The position numbers and the translations under genes are program-made. This document shows positions 35,160 to 46,000 of a stretch of 64,000 nt of DNA, piece after piece (the stretch's first letter is position 1; the number at the start of each line of letters is the position of its first letter). Source of the stretch: Sipunculus nudus (lineage: Eukaryota > Annelida > Sipuncula > Golfingiida > Sipunculidae); assembly GCA_026874595.1 (NCBI GenBank), contig CM049312.1, positions 66,868,929-66,932,928 of the forward strand, read 5' to 3'. The notes below the pieces were generated by a model. The model did no database searches, was not told the origin of the DNA, and was given only the letters and a program-made list of their open reading frames with translations.

Positions 35160-36296
35160 ATGTCACGAGAGCGGTTTAACAGGGAAAACCCGCGCTTTCA
35201 ACGGATGTTAGACAATATACATAACATGGACGACGAAGAAGATGACGCTGACGATGATTTAGGAGCCGTAGGATGGAGTTTTCAGCAGGAACTTCCAGGA
35301 CATATTCACCGTGGCCTTATGGATGAGTCGCTCCAGATGGCACGCGCAAACCCACGCGCAGCAGCAGCACTAGCCGCGTTCTACGCCGGTGTTCCGGTTG
35401 ATGACGACGACGTAGGTTTCAGTGAAGAGATGGATGACGATTCTGACATGGAAGACATGGCGTGTAGTATGAATGACTGCGTGCTGTCAGAAGCAGACGC
35501 AGGCGTGGTACCCGATGTTAAGAACACAGGCGCGGGAGAAAGATACACTCAGGAACAGTTGCGTCGCACAGACGAAACTGGGAGGACTGCGCTGCACAGG
35601 CTAATCGAAGAGGGTAGGTATGATGTGGTTTCCCGTATACTGGCAGGGCTGAAAGGACCGAGCTGCTATGTGAAAGGACAGGAATGCTATGCTGTGTTGA
35701 ACATTCCCAACAAGAAAGGCCGAACGTGCCTCCATTTGGCTGTCATGAAAGGACAGGCATGCTTGGCAAGGCAACTGGTCATGCACGGTGCCGTTTTAGA
35801 GGCACGAGACTCAGATGGTAACACGCCCCTCCACATAGCCTGCGCACGAGGTGACCTGTCGACCGTAAAATGCCTGACAGCAGTCCTGGGGGAAGAGATG
35901 TTGAACATCCCATACTTTGTGCCGTTCACCAAGTTACCTCAAGACATGGACGCGGTAAACAAGGAAGGTCTGGGATTTATGCACCTCGCAGCAGCTTGCG
36001 GGGTGGAGGAACTGACGGTTCACCTGGTGAACAAGTTGGGAGCGGACGTAAACCAACGGGAAACCCGCAGTGGCAGAACGGCACTGCACATAGCAGCCGC
36101 AGCCGGTTTGAGTACCATGGTTCGGTGCCTGATCGAGAGATGCGGCGCAGACGTACACGTTAAGTCGTCCGACGGCTGGACACCCATACAGTCAGCTATG
36201 ATGGAAAACCAACAGGAAACAGCTGAAATCCTTTTGAATTACATTAAGAAATGCGGCAAAGAAACGTCGGAGGAAAGCGATATAGATGAATGCTGA
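35160..36296 (+). CDS. IkB-like ankyrin-repeat protein 1
   Basis: 378 residues with an ATG start. An acidic N-terminal region (about 1-135) has no clear phosphodegron of the DSGxxS type. It is followed by six ankyrin repeats (about 140-365): GRTALHRLIEEG, GRTCLHLAVMKG, DGNTPLHIACARG, GLGFMHLAAACG, GRTALHIAAAAG, DGWTPIQSAMMEN. A loop of about 25 residues separates repeats three and four, and an EARDSDGNTPLH signature marks repeat three. This layout matches IkB/Cactus proteins, which hold NF-kB/Rel factors in the cytoplasm. A stable viral IkB mimic blocking innate signalling is inferred, not shown. It is the first of three tandem paralogues. Confidence 0.75.
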   Translation: MSRERFNRENPRFQRMLDNIHNMDDEEDDADDDLGAVGWSFQQELPGHIHRGLMDESLQMARANPRAAAALAAFYAGVPVDDDDVGFSEEMDDDSDMEDMACSMNDCVLSEADAGVVPDVKNTGAGERYTQEQLRRTDETGRTALHRLIEEGRYDVVSRILAGLKGPSCYVKGQECYAVLNIPNKKGRTCLHLAVMKGQACLARQLVMHGAVLEARDSDGNTPLHIACARGDLSTVKCLTAVLGEEMLNIPYFVPFTKLPQDMDAVNKEGLGFMHLAAACGVEELTVHLVNKLGADVNQRETRSGRTALHIAAAAGLSTMVRCLIERCGADVHVKSSDGWTPIQSAMMENQQETAEILLNYIKKCGKETSEESDIDEC

Positions 36297-36743
36297 GGCG
36301 TATGTGTTTAATAAGCGAACTGTCAGGATGTAATCCTGTTTCCTCCGCACACAGAATATACGTCGCCCGATTAGTGTTTTTAGTAGTGGAGCATCTAAAC
36401 ATTTACGTCATTGGGTTTTTACTTTTACTTAAGCGTAAAACCGGGTATTTCCAAGCGTCAGTTGGTATACTGAATACCTGCCAGAACGTGGGTACGACGT
36501 CGTGGTAACATAACCGCTAACACGTAGATTTTCCCGGATGTGTACTACGTCGGTTTACGTTTTGGAATTCACACAATCAGTGAGTCATCGTCGGTTTTCC
36601 CCATGTAAATCATATGCTTGTGTAAGGAGAATTTCCCCCCAATCAGAGACTTTCTATTGGTTGTCACTAGGAAGCATTGTGTATAAATGTGCCCGACCAG
36701 TGTCAACGTTTACATTTTGGATGAACGTCTTTATCGCCGCACC
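36297..36743. other. Spacer with promoter of IkB-like gene 2
   Basis: No supported gene. A TATAAAT box lies at 36682-36688. Confidence 0.5.
36682..36688 (+). promoter_or_regulatory. TATA box
   Basis: TATAAAT 56 bases before the ATG at 36744. Confidence 0.6.
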
Positions 36744-37883
36744 ATGGCCAGCAGGCGGCAAATTGAAAGCATTGAACTTGCTAGAATGTGCGCGGAAGTG
36801 TCTGAGTACTCTACCCAGGGTGATAACTTCATAGACAAGTCTGCGTACTCAACAGAAAGCGTTAATGTCATAGACGATGACATGAATACAGGGGAAACAC
36901 TTTCAGAAATGGACACCTCATTGACGAGCATTGACAACGGAACTGGCGGGCTATTACTTGTGTCGAATCCGACTTGTACCTCGGTTCATATGTCGGTTTG
37001 TGAAGGCTTTGACCCCGAGCTGGACGAGAAGAGAGCTCCCTTTTGGACTCAAGGGTCCCCTTTTTCTCTGCAGTTGGCCTTTCACATGGCGAAACGCCGT
37101 GGTCTTGGGTTGCACGTTTTGCCTGTTTTCCTGAAAAACGCCAAGCGGTTCGTGAACAACATATTTGAAGACGTCGGGATGGGCACGGACGAAACACTTT
37201 TACACAGTTGCATAAAGAATTGGGGCAGGGAACGTGCTGCCACGGGGATACTGCGCGACCTAACGCACAGCCGAGGGATCAACAAGACCGATATGAATGG
37301 CGACACCTGCTTGCACCTGGCCGTTAAGAAGGGTATGTATTCACTGGTTAGGCAGTTGGTGGCTCGCGGTGCGGACACAGAGGCTAGAGACGCGCACGGG
37401 AACACACCGTTGCATTTGGCTTCAGCCAGAGGTGACACGATGTGTGCTATGGCTCTGACATTGTACCTGACGCATGCAGAAGTGAAAAAATATCTACGTT
37501 ACAGACCGTTTAACAGAGTCCCCCCAAGGCCGAACATTTTGAATTACGACGGGCAGACATGCGTACATTTGGCTGCGGAAGGTGGGCACAAGGACCTGCT
37601 AGGTTGCCTCAAACCGCTGCTGGAGGATATCGATGCGCCAAATGGAAAGACGGGAAAGACTGCACTGTACGAAGCAGCTGAGTCCGGCAGATTAGACATG
37701 GTACGATATTTGGTAAATGAATGTTGGGCGAATGCACACGCGCGAGCGTGGAACAGGAGTTCTCCCTTGGAAGCTGCAATGTCGAACGGGCACGAGGAAT
37801 GTGTTATGTTTCTTGTAGGGTTGGGTGCTGTGCGCCCGGACAATTGCGACAGCGAAGACGACAGCATGACCGAGAGTGGATAG
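36744..37883 (+). CDS. IkB-like ankyrin-repeat protein 2
   Basis: 379 residues from the ATG at 36744, which sits in a good Kozak context (ACCATGG); the longer frame begins GTG. A Ser/Thr/Asp-rich N-terminal region without a DSGxxS degron is followed by the same ankyrin plan as its neighbour: ETLLHSCIKN, GDTCLHLAVKKG, EARDAHGNTPLHLASARG, then a long loop, GQTCVHLAAEGG, GKTALYEAAESG and a degenerate last repeat. The C-terminus is acidic and Ser-rich (SEDDSMTESG), like the PEST tail of IkB proteins. It is probably a Rel-binding inhibitor. Confidence 0.75.
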   Translation: MASRRQIESIELARMCAEVSEYSTQGDNFIDKSAYSTESVNVIDDDMNTGETLSEMDTSLTSIDNGTGGLLLVSNPTCTSVHMSVCEGFDPELDEKRAPFWTQGSPFSLQLAFHMAKRRGLGLHVLPVFLKNAKRFVNNIFEDVGMGTDETLLHSCIKNWGRERAATGILRDLTHSRGINKTDMNGDTCLHLAVKKGMYSLVRQLVARGADTEARDAHGNTPLHLASARGDTMCAMALTLYLTHAEVKKYLRYRPFNRVPPRPNILNYDGQTCVHLAAEGGHKDLLGCLKPLLEDIDAPNGKTGKTALYEAAESGRLDMVRYLVNECWANAHARAWNRSSPLEAAMSNGHEECVMFLVGLGAVRPDNCDSEDDSMTESG

Positions 37884-38275
37884 CTTAATACGAAAGTGTA
37901 TACACTATGATTGTATACTGTGCCTACTAATTATCCCGCAATGACAGCACTGGCTGATGAACAGGGGGGAGGGGGGGGGGGGGCTTCGCTTTCCGGATAC
38001 ACCGTTGTTCAACCCTAAACAAACACTACCAATGACGTGGCTGTGTGTGACCGTGAACAAAAATCCCACATGTCGGATGACGCATCATCATGCTGTGATT
38101 TGTGGGGAAATCCGACGTTACCAAAATTAGAGATTACCTCACAAATGTGACTTTCGGATATTCCATGGGTTAAAAATAGATGTCGTTTTAGCGTATAAAT
38201 ATATGACTGTCCTGGTAGTATTTGATCACATACCGTTGCAGTTCACTGTTCGTTTACACGTTTAGAGACAGAGAC
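37884..38275. other. Spacer with G-run and promoter of IkB-like gene 3
   Basis: A G-rich tract at about 37964-37981 and a TATA box at 38194. No gene is seen. Confidence 0.5.
38194..38200 (+). promoter_or_regulatory. TATA box
   Basis: TATAAAT 76 bases before the ATG at 38276. Confidence 0.6.
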
Positions 38276-39070
38276 ATGTTTTGTTCGACGGAGTCAGTCG
38301 AGGCTGGGATGCGTAGACTTCACATAAGCGAAAACAGCACCGTCAAAGACATACGCGAGAACAGCACCGCCAAAGAAGTCACGGTTTCTGGTGCCCTACA
38401 GGACGTATCGTCCACCCCGTGTCACATTCTCTCCCGTGACAGTGCCGGTGAGACGTTTCTACACAATTGCATATTAGCCGGGATGGAAGGCTGGGCGATA
38501 TCGGTACTAGACAGAATGGACGGGCCAGGAGTCCTCGACATAGTAAACATACAAGGAGAAACCTACCTCGAGCTGGCTGTTAGACTTTGCATGCACCAAC
38601 TCATCCGGCATCTAGTGATGCGCGGAGCGGACGTTACGAAAAGGGACAGACACGCGAACACCCCACTGCACTTGGCTTGCCAGCGCAAGTGCTCGGAATG
38701 CTTGAAATCACTGACATGCTGGGCCGGCTTTGTGATGATGGACAAGCCGGATTTCTACAGGAATCTCACGGGTGTTATGAACGCGGACGGTCGCACCTGC
38801 ATGCACATAGCAGCAGAAGCAGATGCCAGGGACATGCTGAACTATCTTTTATTCGCGCTGCACGCGGATCCCAACTGTAAAGAAGGCAAACGAGGCCTGA
38901 CACCGTTACATGAAGCTGTTCTGCGTGGCAATGTGGACATGGTGAAGTATCTGTTATTAGAAGCCGGAGCTGACATATCTCTCGAATCCTACGATAGGGA
39001 AACAGCACGTTCACTGGCATACGCTACAGACAATTCAGAGATGTGTATGTTCTTACGGATGATCGAGTGA
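38276..39070 (+). CDS. IkB-like ankyrin-repeat protein 3
   Basis: 264 residues from the ATG at 38276; the longer frame begins TTG. It has the shortest N-terminal region of the three, with a duplicated motif (ENSTVKDIR / ENSTAKEV). Six ankyrin repeats follow: GETFLHNCILAG, GETYLELAVRLC, KRDRHANTPLHLACQRK, the IkB-type loop, GRTCMHIAAEAD, GLTPLHEAVLRG and a final YDRETARSLAYA. No degron or PEST tail is seen. The three genes are clearly paralogous but well diverged, so their partners may differ. Confidence 0.75.
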   Translation: MFCSTESVEAGMRRLHISENSTVKDIRENSTAKEVTVSGALQDVSSTPCHILSRDSAGETFLHNCILAGMEGWAISVLDRMDGPGVLDIVNIQGETYLELAVRLCMHQLIRHLVMRGADVTKRDRHANTPLHLACQRKCSECLKSLTCWAGFVMMDKPDFYRNLTGVMNADGRTCMHIAAEADARDMLNYLLFALHADPNCKEGKRGLTPLHEAVLRGNVDMVKYLLLEAGADISLESYDRETARSLAYATDNSEMCMFLRMIE

Positions 39071-39589
39071 AACGTGATATGGACAGATATATTTTGGTTT
39101 ATTTGACATGAACGTGCATGAATTTGATTTGTTTTTTACGTTTTTACTTGTTATAAATGTGATGTATCGTGTATGGTGTTGTTTTTTTTTATTGTTTCGT
39201 GTTTCATGTTAGACAGCATTAATGAACGTGATTTATGCCAGCCTTCGTTCTGTGCACTTGTCAAATGACGTTCCAATGTATGATGGTATGGATGACGTGT
39301 GTGGTAGCTAAGGTGTGGGTCGGTTGCAGCTCAGCTGACTATAAGTCCCCTGAGCTATACTGATGATGATCATGCACATCCCTCTTTTTACACCCCGCGT
39401 CTTATATCCGATCGGGTTGTACGAGCGCAACAGACGAAGGGTCAGATTGGTCGTTATTTGGTGTACGTATTTGTGTTTCTGGTCCTAGCGGTTGAATCAG
39501 GTATTGGGGTGGATAAAGTCACTGTCACAGTTACTGTGACTTACGTCAACTGATCGGTCACCAAACGGTCCATGGCATGATAAAACAAA
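39071..39589. other. Intergenic spacer with a host-like palindromic motif
   Basis: AT-richer at the left, no gene. It contains the motif at 39327-39357 listed separately and a TTATATCC sequence near 39399. Confidence 0.5.
39327..39357. repeat. Palindromic motif shared with host-side DNA
   Basis: The 31 bases around AGCTCAGCTGACTATAAGTC match the reverse complement of 7742-7772 at 28 positions by hand count. The halves are inverted relative to each other (AGCTCAG and CTGAGCT). Confidence 0.7.
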
Positions 39590-42500
39590 ATGCACACTAC
39601 ACGCATGTGGACACCGCGTTTCAGGTATGAATCACGACGGAAACACAGATCATACCCGGCGGATCGAGCGTCGTTCTCCAGGAACGGGTGCAGGCAGTCT
39701 TCAGGAGCCTGAAAGAGCAAGTGCACAGACACGAGGACCCGTCACGTCCGGGCAGTTTCCCGCCACTACGGCAGGATGCAAGAGTTTACGACCAGGTCCG
39801 GTCCAAAGCGTTTCCCTACGAAGGCGGCTACGGCCCTAAAAAGGCGTACGCCCATTACACAGATGTACCAAACATGGATTCCCAACGGGTATCCCTTGAC
39901 GTGCCAACACCTTGGCCAGAGGGACATCCCGACATGCTCCACGAGTTAAAAGAACGGTTTGAACTGCTGGACAAAGAACGCGTTTCCGCAGACGTCCTAG
40001 CAATACAAACCGTCCGGGAACGCGAAACACGTCGGGAATTTCACAATCTGTGCGAACAACTGGACCGCACGAGGCGGGACGCGGAAAGGATGAAAGACAC
40101 GTACGTGGAACTGGCAAGACAGAGAAACCTGCTGCACCGTGAACTGAAACGCGCACGTGCACTCCGTTCAGTGCGTTGCATAGCTGTACCGTCATGCGAT
40201 ACGACGGTGGGTGACACGGCGTACGGGCCTCCGCCGGCCGAAAAGGTGACGGACGCCGTGGTGTCTTGCCTGTCGAATGCGCCTTTGTCTGCTGCCGGTT
40301 CACGTCCTGTGTTGGTTCATCCGACCGACCTCAGCAGGGAACTCTTGCGTACTTTCACCGGGGGGTCCTCCGCTTGCACAGGAGCCGTCTTGTCACTGCC
40401 TACAGATATGCTCGTTTTTCAATACGTCGCATCTTCCCTGTGTCGGTCTTTGTCCTCTGACGTCACCACCGCGCTTTACGGTAAGTTCAAGAAGGAATGG
40501 GCGCACCATGTTGATATGGCCGTGGGCGATCCCCTCGATATCACAAAGTGTGCAGCCCAAATTCGCGTGTCCGTAAAAAATTTCCAAGGTTATCTCGAGA
40601 ACCACATCAGAGAGCTTTCTGCAGAACTCGTACAACGGGTGGTGCAGCGTGTAAAACTCCAGGGAAACTACGAGATGTACTGTACATGGACCCTCTCGTT
40701 GGGCGCAGTGCCTTACGTGCGTTTACCCCCAGGATCAGGTAACCTCAGCCCTTGCGTGTGCTCTGGATGGAAATGTGGCTCAACCGAGACTTCCGCCTCA
40801 GAGAGCGTCCTTTTGTCAGCCTTGCGTACATGCTCCACGAAGCTCTGCGACTGCAGCCAAGGGCATGTCCGCGTCCTTTCACCGGAAGAATGTGTTTTGG
40901 TATACCTGGGACCCCAGTCCGGCTTCGGGGTGTCTGTGATGGACCAATCATTTTTCCCACCGGGCTCCAAGTTTGGGGTGGTATACCCGCACAAACATTT
41001 CCGGTGCGACCCGATGGCCACAGCCTGTGGGCAAGTTCTGATGTACAGCAGGGCACGTGGTTTGTTACAAAGCCTAGCAGAAAACTCGCACATATTCAAC
41101 TCTAAACCGTGCGTGCTTTTAGGGCAAAAGAGCATGCCTAAGAAACCCGCCGAACAGGATGACGACCCGTCTAGCGAAAGAGAGGTCTGTCGCAGGGCAC
41201 TGAACGCTGCAGAGGAAAAGGTCAATTCTGCCACTTTGGCCGCAGCTAAACTTCACAGGCAGTTGACGTCATGTAAAGCGAAAGAAAAAACCACAGACGA
41301 TATGATGAAACTGTTGGGCACAGCCGCGGAATCCGATAGCGCTATCACACGCGGAGCTTTGAAAAAACTGGTGCCTTGTATCGTGAGCGGAGTCGCGGGT
41401 GACTGGGGTAGCATGTACGCTAACCTGCGTGATCTGCAGAAACGGATTACCGCAGGCGGTACGCTTGACGACGCGAGAGCACCTCTGTCTTCATCGTCCA
41501 CATTTCCGGGTGCGGGCCCGAAGTTTAGCCGTGCCCCTCAACGTAACACACAGCGTGTCTGTGGCAGTACGGATAACGCTTGCGACGGACTGCCCTCCGG
41601 CCGCTTGTACGATGGCAGTTTGTCACGCCCTGGAGTCAGCGACCTCGACGCCACGTCAGGCGTCAGGTACAACGTGCGCGAATTGGAAAGAACCGCGGCC
41701 GAGCTGGACATGCAGAGGGGTGTGGCCGAAGCATTGTCCTGGTTCAGTAAGCCGTCGGCTGAAAAGGAAGCCCTGAGAAGGGCAGAACGCAAGAACGCGG
41801 AAGCCGAAAGGGTCATGCAGTACCTGATCGATCTCGTGGAACAGTCAGGGCACGCGCTGGACCTGCACAAACACCAAGCCGCCATACACGCCCAACGGTA
41901 CGTACAGCTGACCGCCCAACTGAACGAATGCCAAGAGGAGCAGCGTCGCTTGGGTGAAGCCGTTCACCTTTACGAGAAATTTATCGAGGAACGCCTCGAA
42001 CCCACAGAAGAAATGGGCGGTGAACCAATGTGGGACGGCGAAAGGGCTCCACCGAGTCGCGCACTTTTGAAACACCTGAAAAACCTTCAGCGGGACGTGA
42101 AAAAAGCCGTCGATTCGTGTAAAACGGAACAGCGGACAGCAGAGGAACTTGAGGACGAAATAGCTGACGACGCGCACGGCCTGTGGCGAGGAGTGTCAGA
42201 CGTGTACGGGCCCAACCGGCCCGTAGAATCGGGTGGCATCGGGCCGCCAAAAAGCCGGTCCGCTGCGGGGCCGACAGTCGTTGACGTCACAAACCAGATG
42301 GACCCTGTGTTTGGAGAAGTGTTGGGCCACCGGCTGAGCACCGCTGTCCCGGACGTGAAGGCGTACGCAGACATGGAGCGTGAACAATGGGCTTCAGTTA
42401 CCATGAACATGCTCAACTTCAACCAAGTGTCGACCTACACAAACAACGCCGTGCGGTACATACCACGCAAGGAAACCAACAGAGCCCTCGTCAAACCATA

Positions 42501-42840
42501 CCTCGAAATGGTGTTTCCGAACGTGACGCCGGAATTTGACGTTGACCCGTTACCGTTAGACGGTGACCCTGCCGCAGAAAGAGGGCGCACCGTGAACGCG
42601 CTGGACGAAACGCAGTTCGCAGTGGTGCACGCGGCATTCCAACTGTCTGTCGCAGGTATGACGCTGCGCCAGTTTTCGAATCATTTAGAAGTGGCTGCGG
42701 AAAAGGAGAGTGCGAGCGTCCCGTGTAAACAAGACAAGCGAGATAGAGAAAGCAGTGACAGGAAAGATGTGCATATGGACCCCTTCACGGAAGCAGGTGT
42801 CCGTTCCGGCATAATAGACAGGTCGTCTGTGCAAATATGA
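39590..42840 (+). CDS. Large helical protein, unassigned (possible 80-base leader intron)
   Basis: A frame of about 1,050 codons ends at 42840, but its 5' end lacks an ATG: the first codon after the upstream stop region is GTG at 39688, and the first in-frame ATG is at 39874. A short exon from an ATG at 39590 ends at a donor-like CAG-GTATGA (39625), and an acceptor-like TCTTCAG ends at 39704. Removing these 80 bases would keep the frame, giving about 1,056 residues. Otherwise translation starts at 39874. The product has long charged helices (residues about 70-170 and 690-840) and several Cys-containing segments, without a recognised domain. Size and context suggest a tegument or capsid-associated protein. 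Confidence 0.65.
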
Positions 42841-42867
42841 GACATCAGCAAAGAACACACATGTTTA

Positions 42868-42873
42868 AATAAA
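42868..42873 (+). terminator. Polyadenylation signal
   Basis: AATAAA 28 bases after the stop at 42840. A minus-strand AATAAA for the convergent EGF gene lies close by, near 42886. Confidence 0.5.
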
Positions 42874-43016
42874 ATATATATCTGTGGTTTATTTCATGTC
42901 AAAATAAAACTATATCTGGTTGACAGCTTGGACATTTACTTATGCATATCCTAGCATGCAGTCCACACGCGCTATCGGGCAGTGTGGTCATGATATGTTG
43001 TCAGGATATGACATCA

Positions 43017-46000
43017 CTACACATACTCGAACAGAACCCGGAGGCTTAATAAGACAACCGCTATGTGTTGATCACGCCAGGCAGGCTTGCTTGTATTAAT
43101 GTCCCTGCATTGCCTTCCCGTTTTGTCAGGTTTCCAACAGAAGGCACGAAAGTGTTCCCTCCACCGACCAGTGTCCTCGAGGTCTGTGCCGCCAGTCTGA
43201 CACACACCAGTGACGGGATCACATTTAAACCATACGCCGTTTGGACAGACGGGGCACAACATCATGCAGTTGGGACCGTACGTCCCTTCGCCGCAATCCG
43301 AGTCGCAGAAGACGCCTTCTCTGCCAGCTTTACATCGATAACATTTCCCGTCGAATGGGCTGCATGTGCTTTTTGCACAAGATGGCGGACAGGTGCTACT
43401 GCAGTTATTCCCCCAATGACCGGTCGGGCAATCCGTGTCGCAGTAGGCGCCTTCTTTGCCAGCTATACATTGGTAGCATTTCCCGTTGGATGGGTTGCAT
43501 TTGCCATCTGCACAAGTAAACGAACAGGTGTTACTGCAGTTAGTCCCCCACACACCGGTCGGGCAATTCTTGTCGCAGAAGTCGCCGTCCTTGCCAGCTT
43601 TACATTGGTAACATTTTCCGTCAAATGGGCTGCATTTCCTGTTTGCACAAAACAGCGGACAGGTGCTACTGCAGTTATTCCCCCAAACACCGGACGGGCA
43701 CAGGCTCTCACACCTCGGCCCCATGTACCCGTCTATGCACGGTGCACAATATCCGTCTTCGTGGTTGCAGCTGGAGCGGTTCCAGCACCCGGCACCGCAT
43801 ACACTGACACAACCCTCCCCCCAAAGCCCACCGTCGCAACGTTGAGTGCAGCGCTCGCCCACGTACCCGGCCTGGCACGTGCACGAACCGTTCACCATGT
43901 TGCATTTCCTGACAGGTATACCATTGTAAACAACGGATCCATTGCATTCAGGCGTACACGAAAAGGCACATTCTGACCCCCATTTGTCTGCTGAGCACGT
44001 TTCATTGCAGTACTGCCCTTTGTAACCGGCCTGGCACAAGCAGCTGCCGGAAATGTGGTCGCATAACTGATACGTTGTTGTCCGAACAGAATTCGTATTC
44101 CGTGCACGCACACAACGGCTTGGGCACGTTTTCGAGCAGGATGGGCCGTACGTGCCGTTTGCACAGAGTTCCTCACAGTATTTACCCGTGTACCCCGCTT
44201 CGCAAGTGCACGTCCCGTTTATATGATTGCAGGTCGGCTTATGACTGTTACCTGTGGTGATGCACCGGCTAGAGCAATTTCGGGAACATTTCGTACCCCA
44301 CCTGCCTGTAGAGCATACATCCGCGCATTTGTGTCCCGTATAGCCGTCCTTGCACAAACACGTTCCATTAAACCGGTCGCACCTAACATTTGAATCCGAG
44401 GCGGTCCCGTTGCAATTGACCGGACAAGTATTGTGACAGTTTTCACCCCATTCCTGCTGGCTGCATGCTTCCGAACATGTTTGACCTTTGTAACCAGCTT
44501 TGCAGCTACACGCACCTGTTTCTTTTGCACACACACGCCACATGTATCTTGAAGACGAGTTCCGATCCCTGGCACTGGTCATCCATATATGAGAGCCAGG
44601 GGCCTGCATGCAGTTATATGGACACGTCTTGGTACAATCAGATCCATACTTGTCCCTGGCACACTCCATGCTGCAATCCTTGCCGTAGTAACCTGGACAG
44701 CAACTGCAAGACCCGCTGTGCTTGTCGCATAAACGGATACCTTTAACTGGCACACAATTGTTAGAACATGTCCTGGTACATATATCATCCAATGTCCCTG
44801 GAGGGCACGTCACGTTACAGCGGGCACCCTTAAAGCCTGGCATGCATGAACATCCGCCGTTTACTGCATTGCATTTCCGGCGGGAACAACCTTCCGAACA
44901 GTTGAAGGCACAATGAAGACCCCACTGACCTGACAAGCATGCGTTCGCACATCTTCTGCCTCTGAACCCGGGCAGGCAATCGCATGCCCCATCTGTTGAA
45001 CGACAAACTGCTGTTCCTTTAATCATCGTTCCGTTTTTCGTCTGTTCGTCTGGTTCACGCAGACAACCTGCAGAACACGTGCGGTTGCAATCGAGGCCGA
45101 ACGTTCCGTTCGTGCACAACTTGTTACATCTCGAGCCTGCGTAACCCACTTTACAAGAGCAAGTTCCGTTTGTGGGGTAGCACACAGGCTTGGCACCCCT
45201 TGCCCTCATGCACCCGGATGAACATTTATGTGCGCAGTTTTTACCCCAGCGTCCACTGTTGCAGGTTGTGTTGCAAAGCTTTCCTCTGAGGCCGGCCTTG
45301 CACCCGTGTGAACATGTTCCCGTGTATCCCATACACACACGTCTGTAACATCCTGCTGAGCAATTCCGTTTGCATTTGCGTCCCCAGTATCCCTCAGAGC
45401 ACTCTGGACGGACACATATGTACCGATGTTTCTTGTTGCAATCGACGTTTCCCTTCTGATCCTTGTGTTTGTTATGGCCTGCTTTTATATCGTCATCATA
45501 ACGAAAGAGGTGACATACCGGAGTTTGTATGACCTGATTGTTCTCGGAGAACATTGTCCACGTTTCTGAAATATTCATTTGTCGCAACAGTTTGCTTACA
45601 GAGTCGCTGTTGAAGTCATAACCTTGGTCCGATATGACAGGCAAACGCCCTCCTGCGCACTGGCAGCAACTTTTAGCCTCCTTGTTAGTGACTTCTGTCA
45701 AGCCACTGCAATTCTTCTTTGCTGTGTCTTTGCAAAATGTTTTATTCTTTGACCAAGGCCCGACGAGTTCAATTTTATCATCCGAATCTGAAAAACGGGT
45801 ACCAGTCTTTGGCCAACACAAAAAACCGGCCTTCTCTTTATGGCATCCCTTCATTTTGGAAGCACCCGTAGTTCGGCGGAAAACGGAGCATGCCTCGGTT
45901 TTTCTGTCCTCGATTGCCATGCGGAAATGTGCACTGGTCACCGTGGGAGCCAGTTCCATCATCCACGCTACCTGCGATGCCTTTGTACGCGGAAGTTCCA

